Source: Phanerochaete sordida (Eukaryota; Basidiomycota; Agaricomycetes; Polyporales; Phanerochaetaceae). Taken from it: a DNA stretch of 64,000 nt. Numbering within the stretch: the stretch's first letter is position 1; every line of letters begins with the position of its first letter. Location of the stretch: NCBI GenBank assembly GCA_019973155.2, contig BPQB01000034.1, positions 62,001 to 126,000 on the forward strand, given 5' to 3'. Of the stretch, positions 1 to 8,965 are shown one piece after another. The position numbers and the translations under genes were made by a program. Under the pieces are notes generated by a model. That model ran no database searches. It was not told where the DNA came from and saw only the letters and a list, made by a program, of their open reading frames with translations.

Positions 1-478
1 CACACGCAAAGCGGCACGCACTCCTGCAGGATCTTGCTCTCCGTCGTCTGCGGGAAGCCGAAGTCCATCATCTCGTCCATGAGCTCGTAGATGATGACGA
101 AGTTGTCGCGAATAGACTCCTCCTCGAGCTCCTTGAAGTACTCGATGAGCACCTGCACGATCCGGTGCAGGAACAGGATGATCTCCGCCGCGTTCGAGTT
201 GCGCTTCGAGAGCGCGAGCACTAGGCGGCGCGGCGCGGACAGGTCAGCGGAGCGTGGGCAGGCGCAGCGCAGTACGCACGGTAGAGGTTCGAGTGCCGAA
301 TGTGCATGTAGTTTATGCCCTCACGCGAGAAGCAGGGCGTGACCTGCTGACCCTCCTCCTCGAGCTCAAGCACGATGGGCATGAACTTTTCGATGTACGT
401 CGCGGGAACGTCGTCGCGGTAGGACCGCTGGATGAGCGGTTTGCCCTTCAGGTCGAGGATGGCGATCAGGCTGGCCAT
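1..478 (-). CDS. APM1: AP-1 clathrin adaptor complex, mu subunit (5' part only)
   Basis: Medium chain of the AP-1 adaptor, which sorts cargo into clathrin-coated vesicles at the trans-Golgi and endosomes. Exon 1 (478-280) begins MASLIAILDLKGKPLIQRSY and carries the family-typical EEEGQQVTPCFSREGINYMH stretch. A GTGCGT donor at 279 and a TAG acceptor at 221 join it to exon 2 (220-22), which continues LLALSKRNSNAAEIILFLHR and FVIIYELMDEMMDFGFPQTT. A second donor (GTGCGTG) lies at 21, so the gene runs off the left edge of the window. Only the N-terminal longin-like sigma/mu domain is visible; the cargo-binding C-terminal domain lies outside. The start codon matches the usual first residue of the family, so the call is close to certain. 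Confidence 0.96.
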
Positions 479-767
479 GACGAAGAATGATTGTATGCGT
501 TGGACCTCTCCAAGAATCAGGATTGTACAGAGCAGAAAGCAAGGAAGGTCAGGTCGTCCAGGGTCCAGCAGTCGAGATGATGGATGAAGGAATCAGCAAC
601 GGACGCGCCGTCACCGACGTGTGCAGACAGGCGCCCGAGGCGGGACAAGCGAGCAGGCACAAATTACACCTCAAAGTCGCATTGACAGGTTCAGGGCACA
701 CGACGTCAGACAACATTAGTCGAGGTACAGTAGGTATCCAAATTTCCCTCCGAGAAAGAGCAGAACC
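479..767. other. Intergenic: AP-1 mu promoter / PQ-loop 3' end
   Basis: About 290 bp between two genes on the minus strand. It should hold the promoter of the AP-1 mu gene and the 3' UTR of the PQ-loop gene. I see no further gene. Confidence 0.5.
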
Positions 768-2298
768 TCAATGACGCTTGGGAACGAGCCAGTTGAACCA
801 AGTCCAAGACGCGGTATCCGGGGTATTATCCTTCTTCAAAAGTGGGGTGTCTTCGTGCGCGTTGTCCAGAGGCGCAGGCTCGGGACTCGGAGTGCGAACG
901 TCTGTCTGCACAGCCTCGCTGACAGCCTCCTGGACGGGGACGTTTCCTGCAGGTCCCTGGGTAACAGGTATCGGTGAGTCTTGCAGCTGCGGGTTTGGGT
1001 CGTTGGTCGTCCAAGAAGGGACGATTGGGTTTCCGAAGTCGTCGATGCCTAGCCTCTTCTGACGACCTTTCCAAATTATGCACATTACTAGGAGTGTGCC
1101 CTGGAGAATGCCAGCAGCTGCGTATGGACACCAAGCTGCAATTCACCAGTTAGTCGGTCGAGGCTTACTTGGCAATCAGACTCACTGGTCCAATTCGTGG
1201 CAGGCCTGCAGATATCAGATGAGCGCCATTGTCTTTTAGGGTAAGACTAGGTTTGAAACTCACCTGAGGGCGATGCTCAGCACCATAAGAATAGCACCGG
1301 GTGTTTGGATGCACATCATCGGAATGCTGAGGGCCCCGACAAGCTTGTGGCGATAGGTGTGGACGATCTGCGGCAGGTACTGGAACGCTGCCAGTATCGT
1401 AGAGGTGACCCCTAGGAAGGTAGCCCATATGTCGACTCTGTCAATCCTGCGCGGGACCTCGTGGGGTGGTCGGATGCCCAGGAGTAGGAATGTGACAAAG
1501 GTGACCAGGAGGCTAGGAGCTGCATTAGCGACAATGCTAGAGCGTTCGAAAGCGTAACTACGTACGTATATAGCAGGACGACCCAAGCCAATATGATGGA
1601 TAGGCGCCATTCGTCGGTCTTGACACCGGTCTTAACGTGTTGGGGTGGCCGGTTGTCGTGCGAATCCAGGTCGACGGTAGCGTACTTCTTGTGCGGCGGG
1701 TAATAGATCATGTACAGCACTAATCTGCACAACGGTAAGGATGAGAATCCGGGTAGATTCAAGACTAATGAACCTCACATGAACGTGAAGCAGGCCCATT
1801 GCAGCGTAAGCTGGAAGACTCCAGCAGTCATTTCGATGCACGAGCCGACAGTCTATGCAGTAGGTTAGCTCAGGAGGAGACGTGAATTCGTTCTTGTGCG
1901 TACCATGGCTCGACAGCATCTGATAATATCCCACTGCATGGTAACACTGTACCAGCAACGGTCAACCAGCGGAGGTACTGTATACCAGAGAGGGCGTACA
2001 TGTTCAACATCCCTGAGGCAGCAGAGAGACTTCCAAGCAACAGGAACCACGGGCTAAACCCCTCTGACGACTTCGCAAGAATTATTCTGAAATGCTGAAG
2101 AACATGAATTCGGTGAGAAAAGGTCCGCGTGCGATGCCATGAGACTCGCCTGAGGCAGATATGATATGACAAGCCCGACGCACAGTCCTCCTGTGAGCAC
2201 GTCCATGAAGACATCATGAATCTAACGAGGCCGTTTATCAGAGGAGAGCCGCGACTGCAGGCCAAGGTACATACAGGGTTGAAGCAGTCTTCAAGCAT
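768..2298 (-). CDS. PQ-loop repeat multi-span membrane protein
   Basis: Polytopic membrane protein of the PQ-loop family (lysosomal or vacuolar small-molecule transporters and relatives); the substrate is unknown. The spliced protein starts MLEDCFNP (exon 1 2298-2275), continues IHDVFMDVLTGGLCVGLVIS and YLPQ (exon 2 2221-2150, first PQ loop), then KSSEGFSPWFLLLGSLSAAS. Later exons give TAGVFQLTLQWACF, YPPHKKYATVDLDSHDNRPP and a second PQ loop, ILAAFQYLPQIVHTYRHKLV. It ends in a hydrophilic tail with stop at 768-770. All joins keep frame. The second intron (2149-2095) uses a GC donor (CAG|GCGAGT) with a normal CAG acceptor; no GT donor nearby preserves the conserved frame. The gene is divergent from zuotin, with only 214 bp between the two start codons, so the promoter region is shared. 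Confidence 0.9.
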
Positions 2299-2512
2299 GG
2301 CTGGAGAGAGCAGAGAGCCTCCGCGGGGGACGTGCAGCGTCGCAGATGACGGCACGCGCGAACCGAGGCGGGAGCAAGCGCCGGCGCAAGGGGCGCGTCC
2401 CGCGCACGTGGTCTCTTTCCGCATTTGGGGCAGCTCCCCCGGACAGAATTTTCGCAGAGGCCTGTTCACGCAAGCGCACCGTCCGTCCACACATCTTCGT
2501 CTCCTCGCCGTC
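2299..2512. promoter_or_regulatory. Divergent promoter, PQ-loop gene / zuotin
   Basis: A 214-bp GC-rich interval separates the two divergent start codons at 2298 (-) and 2513 (+). I see no clear TATA box, as expected for constitutive genes. Confidence 0.5.
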
Positions 2513-3949
2513 ATGTCGCACGTCGTCGAGCTCCCCGTTGTCGCGCCCCCAACTCCCGCCGGCTGGACGCCCCCCGCCACCACCGGCCAAAGCATCGCCC
2601 GTGAGTCTCGCGCTTTCTCCGGAGGCAGAGAAGATCACCGCTCATCCTTCTTTCCCCCAGCTGTGGTCGAGCGCAAGCTCATCCCCGCAGGTCCGGCGTA
2701 CCTCGCGCACGTCAAGCGCGCCGTGCACCAGCTCTCGTTTGAGGAACACGATAAGCACGCCGAGGAGGAGAGGAAACGCCTCGAGGCACTGAACGGTGCT
2801 AACGGCAATGGAGAGGACGATCTTGGCGTTGGAGATGAGCCTGAGGGTGAGGACCTACTGAGCCTTGACCCGAAGGAGTGGAAGGTGCGTCGCAAGGCCG
2901 CGATACAATATGCCCTATAGGCTGACCTTCCTCGAAGAAACAAGACCACTACGCCGTCCTCGGCCTGTCCCACCTCCGTTACAAGGCAACCGATGAGCAA
3001 ATTAAGATTGCTCGTGCGTTCTCCTACGCTCGAAATGCGAAAGACTGCTCATATTCATCGGATCCCTCGCAGATCGGAAAAAGGTGCTCAAGCACCACCC
3101 CGACAAGAAAGCGGGCGTAGCCGGCGACTCGAACGACGATGCCTTCTTCAAGTGCATACAAAAGGCGATGGAGGTGCTGAGCAACCCCGAGAAGCGCCGC
3201 CAGTTCGACTCCGTGGACCCCTTCTACGAGGACCTCGAGCAGGATGTGCCCACCGAGAAGCAGGTCAAGAGCCACAAGAACCCCGACGCGTACTTCTTCC
3301 AGGTCTTTGCGCCCATCTTCGAGCGCGAGGCGCGCTTCAGCCGTGTCCAGCCGGTGCCTATGCTCGGCGCGGTCGACGCCACGAAGGAGGAGGTCGAGGG
3401 CTTCTACGACTTCTGGTACAACTTTGACAGCTGGAGGAGCTTCGAGTACCTGGACAAGGAAGTCAACGAGGGCAGCGACAGGTGCGTGCGCTTTTTCCCA
3501 GCTGTACTCTGCTTGCTCACCTAGAACAGCCGTGACGACAAGCGGTATACCGAGAAGAAGAACAAGTCGGAGCGCGCTCGCCGCAAGAAGGAGGACACCG
3601 CTCGCCTGCGGGGGCTCGTTGACCTTGCGCTCGGCCTCGACCCGCGCATCAAGCGCATCAAGCAGGAGGAGAAGGCCGCTCGTGAGGCCAAGAAGCAGAA
3701 GAAGACTGGTGGCGCGGCGAACGGCGTGAACCAGAAGCAGAAGGAGGAAGAGGAGAAGAAGCGGGCAGAGGAGGAGGCCAAGAAGAAGGAAGAGGAAGAA
3801 AAGGTGCGTTGCTCTTATAATGATATCCTTATTGCACGCTCATGCTGCGATAACAGGTCGCTCGCGCTGAGGCGAAGAAGGCGAAGGCCGCTGCTGCCAA
3901 CGCCGCCAAAAAGGCCCGCCGCGCGGCGCGTGCTGATGGCGAGGCATAG
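2513..3949 (+). CDS. ZUO1: Zuotin, ribosome-associated J-domain protein
   Basis: J-protein of the ribosome-associated complex; with an atypical Hsp70 it stimulates the ribosome-bound Hsp70 that folds nascent chains. Six exons (2513-2600, 2661-2884, 2938-3013, 3073-3481, 3530-3803, 3857-3949) sum to 1164 nt, giving 387 residues. The J domain reads HYAVLGLSHLRYKATDEQIK then VLKHHPDKKAG with the HPD motif intact. The zuotin homology region follows (PDAYFFQVFAPIFEREARFS, GFYDFWYNFDSWRSFEYLD). Next is the long Lys/Glu/Arg-rich charged region that contacts the ribosome. The protein stops at ARRAARADGEA, right after that region. The C-terminal four-helix bundle known in budding yeast Zuo1 (433 aa) and the SANT repeats of animal MPP11 are not seen. 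The identity is sure; the short C-terminus rests on the TAG at 3947-3949. Confidence 0.95.
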
Positions 3950-4344
3950 ATGGATTGTATCTACCAGCCGCGGCGTCTATCTCGTTTTTGACATGGCACC
4001 GAACACACTCACGTCGCATTGTCTTAGAAGCTGCTGTCGCAAGTCGCATATGTTTTACTAATGAACACCCTTGGATTCTGTACTCTGCCGCGCTCGCCTG
4101 CTGCAGGCTGGGTCTGAACTTGGAATTGCAATCTTGACCATTCTCTAATCTTGACCATTCTCTTGGAACAGACGTCGGATTCTGTATAGAGCTACAGCTC
4201 TGGCTGATGCGAATGTGGGCTGATGTCCGCCGCGATCGTCAGCCTCGCAGCTTATAGCTGTGGCCGGGTCAGCTCTCAAAGCATTCCACCTTGCCTCTAC
4301 CTTCCACACCGACGACCTGACCAATACCCTCGCCAGACTTTACT
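3950..4344. other. Intergenic with TATA-like element before the secreted-protein gene
   Basis: 395 bp. It contains the zuotin 3' UTR and, at 4252-4257, a TTATAG element about 90 bp before the next start codon. A short direct repeat of the phrase cttgaccattctct occurs near 4134-4162. Confidence 0.4.
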
Positions 4345-4649
4345 ATGCCCGCTACCACCAAGTTCATCCTCTGCGTGCTGTCGACGCTAGCTATCTCCGC
4401 ATTCGCGGCACCCACCGCTCCGACCGAGGTGAAGGCGCCCGTAAAGCTGCCCAAGGGCATGCCGAAGATGAATGACCACACCGGCGTTGCTATGAATGTC
4501 CCTGTGAGTTCAGTTCTCTGTATTTCGTCGCGACATAGACTGATCGTCCATCGCAGCACGCAAAGCGCGTCGTCTGCGAATTCGCTGTTCCCGGCGAGTA
4601 CCCGGAGGGCGGGACCGTCCCTGTCAGGAGGGAGCTATGCCACGAGTAG
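4345..4649 (+). CDS. Small secreted protein, unknown function
   Basis: Two exons (4345-4503, 4557-4649) joined by a GTGAGT...CGCAG intron give an 83-residue protein. The N-terminus is a clear signal peptide (ILCVLSTLAISAFA, likely cut after Ala-21). The mature chain is about 62 residues with two cysteines (VVCEF and ELCHE) and a Lys/Pro-rich start (KAPVKLPKGMPKMN). I do not recognise a family. It resembles the small secreted proteins of basidiomycetes in size and layout only. The sequence just after its stop codon is repeated in diverged form near 10.8 kb, suggesting that a second copy of this locus once existed there. A TATA-like element lies about 90 bp upstream. Confidence 0.6.
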
Positions 4650-5171
4650 ACGGGTTGTGCGGCGAGATTTGCTTCAGGACTGGAAATACACTGGAGGCAG
4701 ATTCCTCGCTGATATTCCGAGCTGGACTGGACTGCGCGAGGCTGACGATCCTCAAGACCTGCCAAATATGGACAGAAGCGGCCAGCCACGCCACGAAGCC
4801 GTACGTAAGCGCGCATGCTCTTGGACCTCGTTGAGCAGGGCTCTCAGCGTGGCAGATGAAACCCATAGAATATTATTCATGATCTTGAATATACGAGTTC
4901 CGCTAGTTATGCTCGCTGCGAGCCTTCGCGCTGAGAAAGTCATCGCAGTATGTAGCGCTCGGCTTGGACGACGAGTAAGGCTGCAACGAGATAATTGTTC
5001 TGCGAAGGGAAGCACGCCACACCAAGGTCCTGATATTGTATCTAGCTTGGGTCCTTGGATTCCGAAAGAGTGGATGCAAATCGCATGTCTCAATACACTA
5101 CACAAGAGTTCCTCAGCCGACCATATTCTGCACACACAAGGTCTTCTGGTCTCCTGCTCCAACTTTGACCT
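4650..5171. repeat. Duplicated non-coding segment, copy 1 (partner near 10.77-11.04 kb)
   Basis: The part from about 4610 to 4850 is alignable by eye with 10770-11040. Shared phrases include tggactggact, ctgacg...gatcct, atatggacagaag (partner atacggacagag) and agccacgccacgaag. In both places the segment lies downstream of the 3' end of a DHA2-type MFS gene on the minus strand, so it fits one segmental duplication spanning gene and flank. The rest of this stretch shows no gene I can support. Confidence 0.55.
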
Positions 5172-6060
5172 TTACACTTCGGCATCGCACGTCCCGCTCG
5201 TCTCTTCATCCGAGTTGCGCGGCGGCGTGGCGCCGGCACCATCACTGAGCGTCCATCGGCGGTCGACCTCGGTGTGGAGCGGAAGCACCTCCATCGCGAG
5301 GGACGCGCCCAGGCCCGCGCCAGCGACGCCGATGAGCACCTTCCAGATCATGGCAACGCTGTCGGCAAAAGCAGCGCGCACGGCGGCGCGTAGCTCGGAC
5401 GGCTCTAGCGTGGGCACTTGCGGGATGAGCGCGAACGCGAGCGAGACACCCCCGGGGACGGTCGCGACGAACGCGGGCGGGAGCCGACGCTTGAGCTGCG
5501 TTTGCAGCACCGCGGTGCCGAGTGTGACGCCCCAAACCTGCGCGAGCGTCAGCGTTTTGGTGGGGGCGAGAGGGACGCGCACGCACGCTGGCGAACGAGC
5601 GGAAGAACGAGAAGAGTGCGAGCGCGTGTGCGTTCTCTGCGATCGGGAGTGGCACGCTCGAAGACGAGATGATCAGGAAGTTGCCACTGGATATAGCTCA
5701 GCCGCCACACGAGAGGGGAAAGGCGAAACAAACGACGCACAATCAGTCCATGCGGGTGATCTTCTCTCTGAACGATCCGGGTGGGGTCCGAAGGTCATCG
5801 ACAATGGTTGGCAGGGCGGTGGATACGGCCGTCTATGTAGCATGTGAGCGCAAGGCGCATAGGCCAGGGAAGCGAAAGGGACATACATATTCGAGGGCGG
5901 AGAGGAACAGCGAGATGCAGATAGCGAGGAAGATGAGCTAGAACCGCAAGCCCTTGCCCTTGCGCCCTTCGTCGTCAATGGACAAGACGTCCACTTCGTG
6001 GACAGCAAGATCTACTCCTGACTTGCGAGCGAAGGTGCTCTCCCCTACGCTGGCCGTCAT
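5172..6060 (-). pseudogene. Decayed DHA2-type MFS transporter copy
   Basis: Paralogue of the intact MFS gene at 11.5-13.8 kb. It keeps the start (MTASVGESTF, ATG at 6060), the first membrane span (LIFLAICISLFLSALEY), the phrase STALPTIVDDL and most of the C-terminal part (VWGVTLGTAVLQTQL, VPGGVSLAFALIP, DSVAMIWKVLIGVAGAGLGA). Two in-frame stops replace conserved tryptophans: TAG at 5938-5940 (GLRF* where the intact copy has GLRFW) and TGA at 5743-5745 (RMD* where the intact copy has RMDW). Two internal deletions remove most middle spans: TIVDDL is joined directly to RTPPGSF, and NFLIISSSS directly to VPLPIAENAHALAL. Splice sites remain recognisable, so the lesions look recent relative to the duplication. 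It cannot encode a working transporter. Confidence 0.85.
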
Positions 6061-6841
6061 GGTCGCAAGAAGGGGGTCGTGGGGGAGGCGGGGAAGAGGG
6101 GTGCCAGCACAGAAGCACTTGAGAAGAGTGGTGCACTGCCCTTGCCGGGAGGGGCAAAAGATATAGAACGGTGCGAGCTGCGCTCGCATGTATGCATCTG
6201 CACCCCATGGCGAGCGTGACCACCAACTTGGCGAGACAAGGGGATAGAATACACGCACGTTCTAAGCGGCGGGGTGCTTTGCCCACGACATAAAACATCG
6301 TAAGATGCCACCAAGAAGGCTTCGGTTGTTCGACCCTCAGACGGTCGCACAGCCGAAGTTTTCGTTACTTGCGGAACACTCGGCCAACGCGTGCATCGAA
6401 TAGAGAACAGCTGATGTAGAGGAAGGGTCAAGGAACGATTCAAAGGCGGCGCACCATGGGTTTCGTACTGTCGCAGACAAGCAGCAATAGGAAGCACGCC
6501 GCCGATTGTCTCCAACTTTGATCTGAGAATTCCTCCAGGCCAGTATGTGGTTAACCAGAGAGACAGGCGCCTGGGGACCAGAAATGCCCGCCGGGGGCGC
6601 GGCAACCTCGGGTCAAACCCACCCGGGTCCTGCTCTCGGGGTCCTCGCAATCTGGCGGTCAAGGCTCTTTTACGAACACTGCATCCTCCACATCTTAAAG
6701 CGATGGCTGCCATATCTCTTCAACAGGTACAGATGATGCAGTACGGTTCGCTCACCTTGTATAATACACTACCTACCAATCGAATGCGCTACCCAAGCCT
6801 CAGGCGGGAGCTTGGCGTCCTACAGTGCTCAGTACTACAAG
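6061..6841. other. Intergenic, no gene recognised
   Basis: About 780 bp between the start of the MFS relic (-) and the DUF6533 gene (+). Minus-strand open frames here have no recognisable domain or gene-like structure. It should hold the promoter of the DUF6533 gene. Confidence 0.4.
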
Positions 6842-8965
6842 ATGGACGTGCAGCAACTCGAAGGACTGGAAGCACTAGAGCGGAATATCTTGGCCGCCGG
6901 GGTTTACAATGGCCTATCTCTCACGCGGTACCTTCAAGGTATGTACCGATGCATCCACGTTTCACGCTGCCTCATCTGCATTGTAGTATCCGCCCTCACT
7001 TGTACGCTTTACGACCACCTCCTAACTCTGCGCTACGAGATCGAGTTCGTATATCACGGAAAATTCTCCTATGTGAAGGGCCTCTACATACTCATTCGGT
7101 ATGGCATCGAAGCATCCCTCATCTACGTCGGCTTCAGTGAGTGCACTGCGGTGTATCATATGGTCTTCCTGACGACGTGACGCCAGTAATTAGCGGCTTT
7201 AGACCTAAACTAGACGTTGAGGTGAGCTCCGCATTATACGTCCCACGCATCACAGTGTCTGACTAACTCGTGGCTCAGTTGTTAGTAAGTTCGCTGCGTG
7301 TCTGAATTCTGGCTCACCTCACTCGATAGCTGCAAGTCCTACGTACCAGTCCTGTGGACATGCACCATGGTGTTCTCAATCTGTACAAACCGTGAGCCCG
7401 ACTCCTACTTCTTTTGGCATTACACTCTGAACAGTTTCCCTAGTATACGTTGCGTTTCACCACTACACCGTGTGGGACCGCCGCAAGGCGACGTTCTACG
7501 TCTTGCTGCTCTGCCTCGTTGGTACATATGTTCCGGCAGGCTACTTCGGAATCCAGGCCGTATTTGACTACCGTGGTAAGCATTTTCTCACAGTAGTCTC
7601 TTCAGCTCTCGTAGACTGTGCTTGTAGAAGCCATCGTCTATGCCTCAATCATCGACCAGTGTGCCCCGATTTTACAGCCAAACAGCATCAAGGAATATTG
7701 GGCATGCCTGGTAAACGCATTGCCTCCCGTATGACGGTCTTTATTGGACAAAAATACCGGGGCTTGGTGAATGCGATTTGGATTCCGGTTTTGCCTGAAA
7801 GAACGTGAGAGATCGTGAGGGATCGTGCGCGAGAGCGAACGAGGAAGCACGAGGGCGCACGGGAGCGCAAGATCGTGAACGATCGTTCACTATCGTGCAC
7901 GATTGTGCACGATTGTTCACTCCCGAGGGTTCGGTTTTCGCAAAATCGGATTGGAAGACTCAGTTTCAGGTGAGAGATAGCTCGTGCTCGTGCACTATCG
8001 TTAACGATTGCACACTCTCCTGCACGCTCGCACACTCTCCTGCGCGCTCACACACCCTCTGAGAGTGCACGAGAGCTCACTATCGCTCGCTCAAGCGCAC
8101 AATAGTTCACTCAAAGTCGAAAACGACAGACTCAGTTGCCAAAACCAAACCCTCGGGAGTGAACAATCGTGCACAATAGTGCACGATAGTGAACGATCGT
8201 TCACGAACATGCGCTCTCGTGCGCCCTCGTGCTTCCTCGTTCGCTCTCGCGCACGATCCCTCACGATCTCTCACGTTCTTTCAGGCAAAACCGGAATCCA
8301 AATCGCATTTGCCAAACCCCAGTGTTTTTGTCCAGTAAAGACCGTCATACTCCCGCATATAAACTTTCACTGACGCAGTTACCGCAGTTCGCCTTTGACG
8401 TGCTCGCCATGGCCGTTATAGTCATGAACTCCTTCCACCGGCCGTTCGCCCAAAGACAAGATGTCTTCACATCGTTGCGTCGCGACGGCGCTGTCTGGTT
8501 TGTGGTAAGCCAATTACACGGAGAGCACTCGTCTAATGTTGATTCATCTATCTGCCAGATCCTCATGTGTGAGCATGCGCAGCTAGGCGCTCTGTCTTTT
8601 GCCTAACTGTGTTCGTCTGATCCTGTCCCACAGGTTTACGACTGGCCAATCTCATAATCAGCGTGTTTGCGAGGGTGATGCATGATTTTTCCCGTGGTCA
8701 GATCCGCTGCTGATCACGCTTACGCCCTGCACAGCCTGAATACATCGTTCTCGTGGTCTTGTAAGCATAACTGCCTCTCTGTCTAGCGCTCAGCACCCTT
8801 GACTGTCTCTCATTTCCCAGCAACATCTGGTCGCTCATTACCATCACGATCTCTCGGCTCATCCTTCGCACCGAAGGGTTCATGAAGAACAAGCCCGGCA
8901 CCGTCCAGGTGTGGAACGCACACGTGGGTGGCTTCGAGCTCAGTCGATTCGTCAGCTACCCCTGA
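6842..8965 (+). CDS. DUF6533-type multi-span membrane protein
   Basis: Fungal membrane protein carrying the N-terminal DUF6533 signature; the biochemical role of this family is not known. The start at ATG 6842 gives MDVQQLEGLEALERN, then TRYLQ|VSALTCTLYDHLLTLRYEIE and KGLYILIRYGIEASLIYVGF, the expected pattern. Downstream exons include YVAFHHYTVWDRRKATFYVL, EAIVYASIIDQCAPILQP, LPQFAFDVLAMAVIVMNSFH and a hydrophobic RLANLIISVFAR. The last exons read PEYIVLVVF|NIWSLITITISRLILR, and the stop is at 8963-8965. About ten exons with standard borders are needed. One intron (donor GTAAAC after EYWACL, acceptor GACGCAG before LPQF) is enlarged from about 42 nt to about 670 nt by the foldback element at 7730-8349. 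The exact start and the smallest exons around 7190-7390 are uncertain. Confidence 0.75.
7724..7729. repeat. Target-site duplication, left
   Basis: CTCCCG directly before the left end of the foldback element; identical to 8350-8355. Confidence 0.85.
7730..8349. mobile_element. Non-autonomous foldback (MITE-like) element, 620 bp, inside an intron
   Basis: The ends are long inverted repeats. The left end begins tatgacggtctttattggac; the reverse complement of the right end begins tatgacggtctttactggac. The arms match over about 211 bp (7730-7940 against 8139-8349) with few differences. The sequence CTCCCG occurs immediately outside both ends (7724-7729 and 8350-8355), a perfect 6-bp target duplication. 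The arms are packed with short sub-repeats such as atcgtgcacgattgtgcacg and cgatcgttcac. No transposase frame is present. Removing the element plus one target copy restores a normal 42-nt intron of the DUF6533 gene. The superfamily is not assigned. Confidence 0.9.
8350..8355. repeat. Target-site duplication, right
   Basis: CTCCCG directly after the right end of the foldback element; identical to 7724-7729. Confidence 0.85.

Noticed and set aside
6057..6713. 218-codon minus-strand frame upstream of the MFS relic
   Set aside because: No recognisable domain; composition typical of a random GC-rich frame and not similar to the sequence upstream of the intact copy.
7688..8373. Overlapping open frames on both strands encoding almost the same peptide (SEQSCTIVHDSERSFT...)
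   Set aside because: They arise because the two arms of the foldback element are inverted copies; codon content is just the translated sub-repeats, and the whole lies in an intron.
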